Assembly (NCBI RefSeq): GCF_963676685.1
Contig: NC_092344.1
Location: 47,328,830 to 47,392,829 of the forward strand
Length of the DNA: 64,000 nt
From: Mytilus edulis
Lineage: Eukaryota; Mollusca; Bivalvia; Mytilida; Mytilidae
Reading direction: 5' to 3'
Shown: in pieces, positions 47,101-57,298 of the stretch
How positions within the stretch are numbered: the first letter of the stretch is position 1
How the letters are laid out: every line of letters begins with the position of its first letter
Program-made: the position numbers and the translations under genes
The notes under the pieces: model-generated
What the model was told of the DNA's origin: nothing
What the model saw: only the letters and a program-made list of their open reading frames with translations
The model's database searches: none

Positions 47101-50100
47101 AATAACTCCTTAAGGGGTCAATTGACCATTTTAATCATGCTGACTTATTTGTAAATCTTACTTTGCTGAACATTATTGCTGTTTACAGTTTATCTCTATC
47201 TATAATAATATTCAAGATAATAACCAAAAACAGCAAAATTTCCTTAAAATTACCAATTCAGGGGCAGCAACCCAACAACAGGTTGTCCGATTCATCTGAA
47301 AATTTCAGGACAGATAGATCTTAACCTGATAAACACTTTTATCGCATGTCATATTTGCTCTAAATGCTTTGATTTTTGAGTTATAAGCCAAAAACTGCAT
47401 TTTACCCCTATGTTCTATTTTTAGCCATGGCGGCCATCTTGGTTGGTTGGCCGGGTCACCCCACACATTTTTAAAAACTAGATATCCCAAAGATGATTGT
47501 GGCCAAGTTTGGTTTAATTTGTCCCAGTAGTTTCAGAAAAGAAGATTTTTGTAAAAGATTACTAAGATTTACGAAAAATGGTTAAAAATTGACTATAAAG
47601 GTCAATAACTCAGGGTTGGCAAAAACCCGGGTTTTATGAGTATTGCCCAGCCCAGTGGGAAATACTGGGAAAACCTGGGTTTTACTGGGTTTTAGTGGGT
47701 AATACTGGGCAATACTGGGTAATATAAAATATTTGTCTGAATTTTAAAGAGGATTCAGTGATAAACACAAATGCAATACATTTAATAAGATATTTATACC
47801 CTATTTTGTTTGTTTAGCATTTGTCTAGATTGGCAAACTGTAAATAGAAAGCAAATGAATAATTTTTTTTTCAAATGAATATAGCTCCTATTAAGAATTA
47901 ACAATTACCTGTATTAAAGAAACATCACATTTAAATAATGTATATGTACTGTCACTAATTAATAAGTAATTATTCAGATTAGAACACAGATTTGTTTATG
48001 TAACAATAATCAGTCCTTTCAATTTTATAAGTGTTAATGGCATGACCCTGTCATTTGCCTGTAGGGTGTTTATTTAGCAATATGAATGTATAACAATTAA
48101 AATTAACAATTCAACTTAAACACTGCAATAAAATGCATTTTTCAAAGTTTGGATTATTGAAACAATACTTGGTAATTTGAAAAAAAGGTATCTTTAAATG
48201 TGCAAATCTTGTATTCTGCCTACATATAAAATTAATAGAGAAGAGAATGAAATTGAATTTTCTAGAAATTACTGTCAATGGTTATCTGTATAAAAAGTAT
48301 ATATTTAGCTGTTATACTATGAAACTATTACTATTTTGTGTTAAAATAAGCTTAAAAAATCATATTGCCCAGTAATGCCCACTATTACCCATTTCTGGGA
48401 GTATTGCCCAGCCCGGGAAAACCCGGGTTTTCCCGCCCGGGAATTCCCGGGTGGGTAATAATTTGCCAACCCTGCAATAACTCCTAAAGGGGTCAACTGA
48501 CCATTTTGGTCATGTTGACTTATTTGTAAATCTTACTTTGCTGAACATTATTGCTGTTTACAGTTTATCTCTATCTATAATAATATTCAAGATAATAGCC
48601 AAAAACAGCAAAAATTCCCTAAAATTACCAGTTCAGGGGCAGCAACCCAATAGCGGGTTGTCGGATTCATCTGAAAATTTGAGGGCAGATAGATCTTGAC
48701 CTGATAAACATTTTTACCCCTGTCAGATTTGCTCTAAATGCTTTGGTTTTTGAGTTATAAGCCAAAAACTGCATTTTACCCCTATGTTCTATTTTTAGCC
48801 ATGGCGGCCATCTTGGTTGGTTGGCCGGGTCACGCAACACATTTTTTAAACAAGATACCCCAATGATGATTGTGGCCAAGTTTGGTTTAATTTGGCCCAG
48901 TAGTTTCAGAGGAGAAGATTTTTGTAAAAGTTAACGACGCCGGACGACGGACGACGACGCCGGACGCCAAGTGATGGGAAAAGCTCACTTGGCCCTTTGG
49001 GCCAGGTGAGCTAAAAATGGTTAAAAATTGACTATAAAGGGCAATAACTCCTAAAGTGGTCAACTGACCATTTTGGTCATGTTGACTTATTTGTAGATCT
49101 TACTTTGCGGAACATTATTGCTGTTTACAGTTTATCTCTATCTATAATAATATTCAAGATAATAACCAAAAACATCAAAATTTCCTTAAAATTACCAGTT
49201 CAGGGGCAGCAACCCAATAACGGGTTGTCGGATTCATCTGAAAATTTGAGGGCAGATAGATCTTGACCTGATAAACAATTTTACCCCTTGTCAGATTTGC
49301 TCTAAATGCTTTGGTTTTTGAGTTATAAGCCAAAAACTGCATTTTACCCCTATGTTCTATTTTTAGCCATGGCGGCCATCTTGGTTGGTTGGCCGGGTCA
49401 CCGGACACATTTTTAAACTAGATACCCTAATGATGATTGTGGCCAAGTTTGGTTAAATTTGGCCCAGTAGTTTCAGAGGAGAAGATTTTTGTAAAAGTTA
49501 ACGCAGGACGACGACGACGGAGGACGACGACAGACGACGACCGACGGACGCCAAGTGATGAGAAAAGCTCACTTGGCCTTTCGGACAGGTGAGCTAAAAA
49601 AAGAAGATCATGGTCATTTCAAAATGAATATAAATATTATGCAATGTAATAAAAGGACAATAATTGTATTTTGCTAATTGAACAGCTAAATAAAATATTT
49701 TAAGACATCAGGAAAGAATAATTCTCTATTATTTAATTTTTGAACTGATGTAAAGAGGGAGGGAGCAATTTATAATCGAAATCTATAATATCTATGTTGT
49801 GGGCAGCATGTCAGATATATCAAACTAATTCAATCTTTGAATTAAGATAATGCTCTAACTGTCTAGCTCATGTAGAAAAATGTCACTTATTACCAGTGAT
49901 TGTTTGGATAACATCATTCTGACCTTCTGAATAGCCTATGACCTTGTCAGGTCAGCATGAGATCATGTTCATGTGCGCAAATCCTTTTATCTTTTTTGCC
50001 TGATAAGGACTCGTCCAGAACTTTAACAAAAAGCTTTAAAAGGAGTATACACAATAAATATTGCGATTACAGAATAGTTTTATACCTTGGTGCGTAGCAG

Positions 50101-53100
50101 CCTATAGGTATTGCAGACAAGTCTATAGGTCCATATTTTTCACCAATTGTTTTAAAGACAGGACAATAACCAGTATCTCCTGAGTAGTAAAATGTATGAC
50201 TATCTTTACTTTTTATAACCCAGCCACACCATAGACTCTGTAAATACACAAAACAATACATCATGAAGACATAATCTTTCAATCAGTTTAATTGAGGTCA
50301 GGAGCTGTCATGTCAGTAACTGCTAGTAGTTCTTTGTTAATTTATGTATCATGATACTATCATGGTTATTTTGCTTAGTTTCTTTTGTTACCTATTCTGA
50401 TATCACATTTGAATTTCTTTTAAAATAAGGTTTTTACTGTGCGTATTGCTGTGTTTGGCTAGAGGTATAGGGGGAGAGTTGAGATCTCACAAAACATGTT
50501 TGACATGGCTTTTGTCTGCTCTTTGGTCAGGTTGTTGTTTCTTTGACATATTCCCCATTTCCATTCTCAATTATATTTTTTTCAGCCTTTTTTTAAAAGA
50601 GAACCAAAGTATAGTTTACAGTTTTAATTTTTTTGGGACCTTTTAGTAAAAATCAAAGCCCAGACATTCAAGGTTCAAAAACAATATGGTAACATATCTT
50701 TCCTTTTGAAATGAAAATACATTATATTATATATCATTCTAGAAAGATGATGCTATGGTATTCCATGTCATGAGTCAAATTAACTCAATTTTGTTCTTTG
50801 AATCAGATAATATCTGCCCTTTTTCAAAATAAAATATGAAAAAAATAAATGGGGAATGTGTCCATACTCCATCGAGACGCAGATGATGCCATCGCTAGCA
50901 TATATAAATGTTATAACGGGACATAACTCAAGAACTGTAAAAGGGAAGCTGCCAAAATTTGAACTTAAACTGAGTTTAGCGGTAATAAGCATTATATATA
51001 CATTTCATTAAATTAAGAGATCAGAAACAAAAAAATCCAGCAGTTTTTCCATTTGTAAAGGTTATCAAAGTGCTTTTAAGCACTGAATGGTAAAGATTGC
51101 TTAAATTTATCATTTGGTAGTAAAATTGAATATTGCATTGTATAAAGCATTGGTTTTAGTTGATTCAACTGCTATTCTGGACAAAGAAAGATAACTCCAG
51201 TTTTCAAAGAAGATTTTAAAAAGCATCGATTTAAGTTTAACTGCAATCATGGACAAAGGAAGATAACTCCAATATATTTGTTTTTACTTGATTGATATTC
51301 TTGAAATTTTTTAGCAATTTTTCAATCTGTAAAGGACATTATTCTAGAACAGTAAAAATGACAGCACCAAAATTTAAACTTGATCTGATCATTAAAGTAC
51401 TGTAATAAGCATTGTGTATAAGTTTCTTAACATTTAGTTGGGGCAAACTTAAGTTAGAGATCAGAAACGAAACATTTAGAAATTTTTCCAAATTTAAAGG
51501 GGCATAACTCTAGAAAGGTAAAAGTTACACCACCAAAATTCAAACCCCATCTGCATTTAGAGGTAATAAGCATTGTGAATAAGTTTCATAACATTTGGTT
51601 GAGGCAAACTAAAGGTAGAGAACGTAAACTAACTTTGGGACGTACGTACATACATGGGTACGTACAGACAGACAAGGGTAAAACTTAATACTGGGGCTAC
51701 GGCGGGAGTATAATTAAGTTTGACATGTTTAACCAAGATAAAATAATTGTGATTTGGTTAATTTAGATTATTTTAACAAAAAAACAAACTTTTTTGGCTC
51801 AAAATTAATATGTTTTATCATTGCAAATTATTTACCTAACACATTTTAATTGAATTCATGGTAAGTTTATTTTTTAATGAACTTATTCACCTTCATGGCA
51901 TCTGTAGCAGTTCTCTGACTCCAGTGCTGTGCAGGTACACAACAAAATTTCACTTCTTTGCCTCCGATTTTGACATCATCTTCCTCCCACCATGTCATTT
52001 CCTTAACATTTTGACAGTTATACCTTTCAAACCATGATCCTGTTCCTTCTGGTACATACCATTTTATGTCTTGAAATTTGGTATTCAACTTTTCAACTGC
52101 ATCATGTTCCAAATGATCATAATGATTATGACTTACAATTACAGCATCAATTTTGGGTATATCTTTTATTTCACATGGCACAGGTCGATATCGATAAGGT
52201 CCAGCAAACTGAACAGGTGAACAGCGCTCGAGAAAAACTGGATCAGCCAATACTGTTAAACCATCAAACTGAACTAAGAATGTAGCATGGCCAATCCACA
52301 TAAATTGAATAGGATCTTTTGGATTTTTAAGTTTTTCTTTTCCCTCTTCATCAAGTTTATGAACTGGAAGTTCTCTATTCAACACTTCCTGGAACATAAA
52401 ATAATTCACTACATCAATTTGTATTTGTATAGATATAAAGCAGGGTTCATGATTTTTATAAAGTCCTGCTCTCCATGGAATTATTTTTTATTTAAAAAAA
52501 AAGTTGCATGTCATAGTTTATTCACATTATGAACATTATATAGAAATATCTGAGATGACTAATTATCATTTACTGAAAGTTTTTTCAAACCACAATTTAC
52601 TATTTTACATTAAAAAAAACCCATCCCACTTCAAGATAGTACAAAGCGCTATGTTTCTCCCTTGAAAAAATAAAATAGGACTTGCCCAGTGACATTATGT
52701 TTAACTGATTATCTGAAAGTGTAATTGAAATCCTGTCATTTGTCTTTAACCGATACAAATGTGAACCCTTTAAGTATGGTCAAGCCCATGTTTTGCTATG
52801 GGAAACCTAAAAACTCCATCAGACAAAATAATTAATTATAAGCTGAATAATGCCATCAGATGCTTAAGATTCTCAGAAAGTCACTGTTTAAGGGGACTAC
52901 ACATCAGACAATAAAATTGATATATGATTTTGTTTTAATTTCAACCTTCATAAAAGCAGAATATAAAAATTATATTTTGCTTTATGTGATCAATTTGACA
53001 CAATTTGTATAAATATATTATTCTATAACATGAAACAGATCAATAAAAATCATCATTGTTGATTGCAAGTGCTTGTATGTCTAGTTATATTTATATTAAT

Positions 53101-54634
53101 GTTTATTTTTTGTAATGACTTTTGTTATAAATTAAATATGAAAATTATGTTCAAATCAGTAAACATATATCTTCACAGCTTATGCCCATTTAATGAGGAG
53201 TTGCAAGGGAAAAATATTAAAGGGCAAACCATCCTATGATCAAATTTTAGAATAAAGGAGAGAATGACCACTATATTAGTCCACACTAGGGACCATATTG
53301 ACCTTGTTTTACGGTATTTATGATTCTTTCATTAAGACCCTCCAGCAACTATCAAGATGAAGAACAGGAATACAAACTTTGACCATTGATAATTTGTTTT
53401 TTTTTCTATACATTGACATTGTGTGCGATGAGCTCCCGTGTATGTGTACTTCATATTCCTTTATTTTCTGTTAAAGGGTCTGAACATGACTTAATGCAAA
53501 TTTAACCCTTGAATGTAAAAGGTCATATGGCAATACATTGATGTTTTGTTTAACAAATGATTTAATACCGAGAAATTGGTGGTCTTACTTTAATTTAAAC
53601 CATGTCAGCTATCTAGCTTTATCCACAGGCGCTTGGATATATGATACAGTTATTTTTTTTAATTTTGTTGTTGATATTAAGATATTCAATTTTCTATATT
53701 TATAATACATATCTATCACTTCTGTGCATATCTCACCTACAGAAAATACCTAATTTTGCAATCCATACTAAGGAAAATTGGGTATTGTTTTATATACAAG
53801 AAAGGCAGCTTCGTATTCTTTGATATCAAGTTCAATTTTCCATGTAGAAATGACCACTTTTTTCTGGGTCCAGTAGCATGGTATATTCTTAAAATATTTT
53901 CTCACATAATGCCTGGACATCAGTGGACATGCAACATTACACAGTGTGACACGTTAACAAATGAAAATCAACACTCAGACTAGTCATTATTAAAGTAGGA
54001 CAATAAATGAATAAAAGACAAACCCGGGACCCAGAAGTACAAACAATAGACCATCAACTCTGAAAACCAAAAGTAAAATAGAAACATGGATTACGAAAAA
54101 TATGCAGGGGCGACATCAGAGAGTGAAGAGAACTTGCTTCTTGCAAAACACTTTCAGTGAAAACAATTTGATATGAAGACAATCATAGGAAGACAATCTT
54201 TTGTTTTAGTTTTTTGAAATTTAAAACATGAGGCATTTGCCTCAATGTAGTTAAGGCCCTGATAGTATCCAGTCTATAAATTTTTTGAAAAAAAAAAATC
54301 AACCTCCTGCACAATCCCAGATCTTCTCCATTAACACCCAATCCTCCAAATAAAGAAAAATATTTCTTTTAGTTTTTACATATTGTTACTATTGACAAGG
54401 CTTGGGATTGGGACAAGCAAATTAAATTTCCTTCCACTATAATATATTTTTCATTCAAACCTCATTTGGTATTCCTGCTTCATTTTTTTCAGTCAATTTC
54501 ATCTTCAGAAATGAATATGCACCAGGTTTATACCAATCAGTCCATGAAGAAGGATTATTGTATGACACACCATAGCCAAACAATCCTTTCTTCTTAATAG
54601 GTGCATTCTTCTTAAAGGGGTCACTCTCTGCCAT
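40967..54634 (-). CDS. NAPEPLD: N-acyl-phosphatidylethanolamine phospholipase D, complete, 5 coding exons, 370 residues
   Basis: NAPE-PLD is a membrane-associated zinc hydrolase of the metallo-beta-lactamase fold. It cuts N-acyl-phosphatidylethanolamine to phosphatidic acid and N-acylethanolamines such as anandamide. Coding exons: 54461-54634, 51891-52388, 50086-50237, 43185-43305, 40967-41134; the phases join cleanly. Zinc ligands expected from the human enzyme are all present: the HxHxDH set H145, H147, D149, H150 ([10 protein letters not shown]), H213 (AQHWSQR), D245 (SGDTGYCP) and H304 (AIHWGTF). [12 protein letters not shown] and GCYAPRYFMK also match the family. Human is 393 residues; this one is shorter at the variable N-terminus and has an acidic, Asp-rich C-terminal tail. 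The start is the first ATG after the acceptor at 54650; the frame is open upstream, so a longer N-terminus from another exon is possible. Intron 3 contains a 6.2 kb repeat array. Confidence 0.95.
41285..42330. repeat. Bivalve-type dispersed repeat interrupted by another repeat
   Basis: Three diverged copies of GCGATACRGCGTGACATGTG (about 41370, 41900 and 42060) with TTTGAATCATCACCAAAAG between them, ending near CCCGTCAAAATGTTTACGGG. An unrelated repeat (41467-41845) sits inside, so that one arrived later. A 14-G run is next to the left edge at 41232-41245. Confidence 0.6.
41467..41845. repeat. Mussel-type dispersed repeat (GGCTAGAGGTATAGGGGGAG)
   Basis: From GGCTAGAGGTATAGGGGGAG through GCGCCTGTCCCAAGTCAGGA to GACATATTCACCATTTCC. 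An internally deleted copy lies at 50436-50575. It is one of the repeats I associate with Mytilus. Confidence 0.7.
42789..42994. mobile_element. MITE-like inverted repeat
   Basis: TCATACTGTACATTCAGAAA at the left and TTTCTGGATTTACAGTATGT at the right are imperfect complements about 200 bp apart. The ends resemble those of the element at 61488 (ATACTGTGGATTCATTA). Confidence 0.5.
43185..43305 (-). CDS. NAPEPLD: NAPEPLD coding exon 4
   Basis: Completes the split arginine, then [17 protein letters not shown] and VAIHWGTF with ligand His304. Acceptor TTATAG, donor GAG|GTATTT. Confidence 0.94.
43359..49600. repeat. 6.2 kb array of about nine 500-bp units in NAPEPLD intron 3
   Basis: The landmark TTGCTGTTTACAGTTTATCT recurs at about 43673, 44177, 45136, 45612, 46113, 46615, 47178, 48553 and 49120. 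Three copies of the left end (GAGGCTCTAAAGAGCCTGTG; 43361, 44576, 44806) cluster on the left, and three copies of the right end (GCTCACTTGGCCCTTCGGGC; about 47050, 48983, 49567) on the right. Both ends contain a short hairpin. The steps are near 500 bp except where an end segment or the hAT insertion adds length. Confidence 0.8.
47611..48474. mobile_element. hAT-type non-autonomous element with 8-bp target duplication
   Basis: Starts CAGGGTTGGCAAAAACCCGG and ends AATTTGCCAACCCTG, with complementary 12-bp tips CAGGGTTGGCAA/TTGCCAACCCTG. It is flanked by exact 8-bp duplications CAATAACT at 47603-47610 and 48475-48482. The flanking array unit reads through perfectly if the element and one duplication are removed. 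The inner ends are rich in TACTGGG and CCCGGG repeats. The 864 bp have no coding capacity. Confidence 0.93.
49601..50085. other. NAPEPLD intron 3, end without repeats
   Basis: AT-rich intron sequence between the array and exon 3; nothing recognised. Confidence 0.5.
50086..50237 (-). CDS. NAPEPLD: NAPEPLD coding exon 3
   Basis: [10 protein letters not shown] then [14 protein letters not shown] with ligand Asp245, and [12 protein letters not shown]. Acceptor TTACAG, donor AAG|GTATAA, phase 2 out. Confidence 0.94.
50436..50575. repeat. Mussel-type dispersed repeat, internally deleted copy
   Basis: Joins the start (TGGCTAGAGGTATAGGGGGA) directly to the end (GACATATTCCCCATTTCC) of the 41467-41845 family. 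Confidence 0.65.
50920..51712. repeat. Bivalve-type dispersed repeat with diverged internal units
   Basis: Recurring phrases GGGACATAACTCAAGAACTG, GGGGCATAACTCTAGAAAGG and GGTAATAAGCATTGTGAATA. It ends with a GTACGTACATACATGGGTAC stretch and GGGGCTACGGCGGGAGTATA. Lies in NAPEPLD intron 2. Confidence 0.6.
51891..52388 (-). CDS. NAPEPLD: NAPEPLD coding exon 2 (metal-binding core)
   Basis: 166 codons, phase 0 at both ends, acceptor TTCCAG, donor AAG|GTGAAT. Carries [17 protein letters not shown], the HxHxDH motif and [10 protein letters not shown]. Confidence 0.95.
52389..54460. other. NAPEPLD intron 1, no element recognised
   Basis: AT-rich, no supported gene or repeat; two plus-strand open frames near 53641-53983 have no family features. 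Confidence 0.5.
54461..54634 (-). CDS. NAPEPLD: NAPEPLD coding exon 1
   Basis: 58 codons from [17 protein letters not shown], with a basic Lys-rich N-terminus, then [17 protein letters not shown], which corresponds to the human TWKNPSIPNVLRWLI segment. The exon itself begins at 54650 after TTTCAG, so a non-coding exon lies upstream. Donor GAG|GTTTGA is weak. Confidence 0.85.
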
Positions 54635-55204
54635 ATCGTCAAAGTCTGTTCTGAAAGCAGAATGAACACAGGGTTTATAATCAATTAACATATATGTCTT
54701 CAAGAAAACTATGATATCTTTACAAGAGGCATCCACTTAAATTAAAATCCAATGATCATTCTTTTCTAGACATTATGATTGATAGTGTAAGTTTTATTGA
54801 AAAAAGTTACCAAATAAATATTTGATCCTGAAGTCACATTAATTCAAGAACAATGTCTTGCTTAAATATGATATATTATAAAAAAATTACTTCGGCCTCG
54901 AAATACTTATAAAATATTTGAACGAATTCTGAAATTTTTAGTGTTTTTTACAATTAGATATCCATAATGAAATTACTAAAAATCAACATTATAGTATTGA
55001 CACTTCAGTGCAAATGTGTTAATCATTATGTGACAGTGATGCTTTCAACATGTCATTTCCAACATGTTGATAAACAAGTATATATACAGTGTCCATTAGA
55101 CACCATACCCTGATCACATATCCATGTTCAATGAAGTGTAAAAATCTTGTTCAAAAAACTAATTTAGCATAGATATATGTTAAAAAGTGCACATCATATT
55201 AATG

Positions 55205-55424
55205 AACATGAATATTAACTTTTTAAAAGTTTATTTGGCCACCACTTCATGGTAAACATTATTTCAAACCAAAACTTTAACATGATAATGGACTGACAGC
55301 TTAAGGACAGACAGTAGAAATTATATGGTTCACTACTGACCCCACACAGATCCAATGATTTAAATGCAGGGTCCATACAAGGATGCATCAATTTTTCTCG
55401 TTAAGGAACCTCTTCATTATTAGA
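55205..55424 (-). repeat. Left arm of a 210-bp inverted repeat around the NAPEPLD-PQBP1 promoter
   Basis: Reverse complement of 58787-58998 with few differences, e.g. CATTATTTCAAACCAAAACT, GGACTGACAGCTTAAGGACA and CCATACAAGGATGCATCAAT. The arms are 3.4 kb apart and enclose PQBP1 exon 1. Confidence 0.8.
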
Positions 55425-56309
55425 TGAATAAGGTAGGTAATTTGGTCTCTTGCACTGGAAAATTCATAGGAAATCATACCACATCGTTTTACTTATTTAA
55501 AGGTTGAAGAAAGTACATGTGAAGAAAGGACAATATGACTATTTCAGTAATCCTGTTTCAATCAATCATAAAAACTCAGTGTACACTTTTTAAAATAATG
55601 ATTTAGATTAGGAATAAAAGAAACAGACTTAAAATGTCATAATGGAACAACATGAGAGTTTAACATGTTTAAATTGATATGTGCCATCATAAAATATATA
55701 TTTTAAAATATATAAAAGAATACGTACGCACTGAACATTGTTTCTGAATCTGTGAAATTATCTCAAAACAGAGATAGGCCTCCAGATAAATTCATTAAGG
55801 TTAATCATAACTGCTGTTTTCAACTCTAAAATCATATTAGAGTACTGACAACCCTGTGAAACTTATTTTTTTATGCCATACATGGACAAAGTCTAAATAT
55901 CAGCTGCTGAGGCGAATGACGATAAAAAGTGAACTTTCCTTAAGACGATAAAAGAATATACTGATTTTGAGGCATAACATAATTTTTTTTCCTAAAATGA
56001 CCCTTACAGTAATTATTTGAGACCTCTGACAAATCATGATAAGGATATATTGACGCAATCATGATATGGATATTTTTATGAATCATGGTAAGTTTTAAGC
56101 CAATTTGACATTAATGGTAGCCGAAAATGAGTTTTAAATGACTGTTTGACACTTGACAGTAAAGGGCATAACTACCCTCATATAAATAAGCTATTTGTAT
56201 TTTCACTAATGTCTTCATTAGTTAACTTTGGCCAAAAGTCAAACTTTATACTAAATTTATATCATTTTAAAAGAATTGCAATTCATGGAAATAAACAGAT
56301 CATGCAAAA

Positions 56310-56520
56310 TTCTATAAGTATAGAAAGGGGAGGGGGAGAAGGAGGGGTCCTGATCCCCCGGGCTTAAAAACATGATATCCTCAGGTCCCAAAATTTAAAT
56401 AAATCTAAATCCTGGCATCCGAAAATTGGAAAAAAAGAATTCCTGGATCCCAAAAGGATCAATCCCCAAATCCTGAGCTTAAAAGCACCTGATCCCAGAG
56501 TCCCGGTGTCACGGAATAGA
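56310..56520. repeat. Low-complexity GATCCC-rich stretch
   Basis: GAGGGGTCCTGATCCCCCGG followed by spaced ATCCC/TCCC phrases. Not coding. A similar TCCCGCTTAC-rich stretch is at 57675-57895. Confidence 0.4.
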
Positions 56521-57029
56521 AGTTCCTTCATAATTTAAGTTCCAAATGGAAACAATATTCTGGAATATTATTTCGACTGGAATAAATATTACAGGAAATG
56601 TTCCTTATGGAATAAATGGTATAGAATATTTGGTCCAACAGGAACAGGTATTATGACATTGTTTATAACAAAGTTTCCAGTGGAACTTCTGTTAGGTGGA
56701 ACAAATATATGTTGACACCAATACGGTTCTTATACCCCTTCATAGAAACTAAGTCCCTGTACAAAGGAAATAATGTGAATCAAACAAATGTTTGGAAAAA
56801 CAGTCACAAAGGTTAATTGCCCTCAAGTACTATTTCTATTGAACATAGAGGGACATTATATATCTGCACAACAAAATAGAAATAGTAGATCTTGCCATGC
56901 ATGGATAGAAAACAAGTGCCTGTGATTTTCTGTATAGGGAAGAATAAAAGAATTTTAAAATCCCTCCCCCTAAAACACACTACGCATTTATACTTTCGAG
57001 ATTCAAAACCTATATACATATGAAATCAC

Positions 57030-57228
57030 CTTTCGTTTTTTTTACAACATGCCATTGACAAAATACTTTGTTATGGGGAAATCCAACATGTTTCGCTTCT
57101 TCGTTTTCGCTTTAGAAAACGAAAGTAAACAATCCAGATTACCGGAAGTAATTTCGTATTTATCCCCCTTGTTGTAACATGTTTAGGAAAAGCAAGACAG
57201 ACTAAAGCTTTGAAAGATTCTTATTCAA
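57030..57228. promoter_or_regulatory. Candidate bidirectional NAPEPLD-PQBP1 promoter
   Basis: Upstream of the PQBP1 ATG: an ETS-type site ACCGGAAGTA at 57141-57150, and an inverted pair of interferon-response-like motifs, GAAAACGAA on the minus strand (57108-57100) and GAAAACGAAAGT on the plus strand (57115-57126). On the minus strand a possible non-coding NAPEPLD exon could end at AAAG|GTGATT (57030). CCGGAAGT is typical of TATA-less divergent promoters. Function is inferred from position and motif only. Confidence 0.5.
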
Positions 57229-57298
57229 ATGCCTCTCCCACAAGCTCTTTTAGCTCGACTTCAAAAGCGAGGAATTGTTAAAGAAGAGCAAAAAACAG
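57229..57298 (+). CDS. PQBP1: PQBP1 coding exon 1
   Basis: 23 codons plus one base, MPLPQALLARLQKRGIVKEE, donor ACAG|GTTATT. It recognisably matches the PQBP1 N-terminus, which supports this ATG. Confidence 0.93.

Noticed and set aside
44291..49408. Six similar minus-strand open frames as a gene family
   Set aside because: They repeat with the 500-bp intron unit, have variable ends and internal frameshifts, and show no domain.
52034..52532. Two plus-strand open frames over NAPEPLD exon 2
   Set aside because: Antisense shadows of a strongly conserved minus-strand exon.
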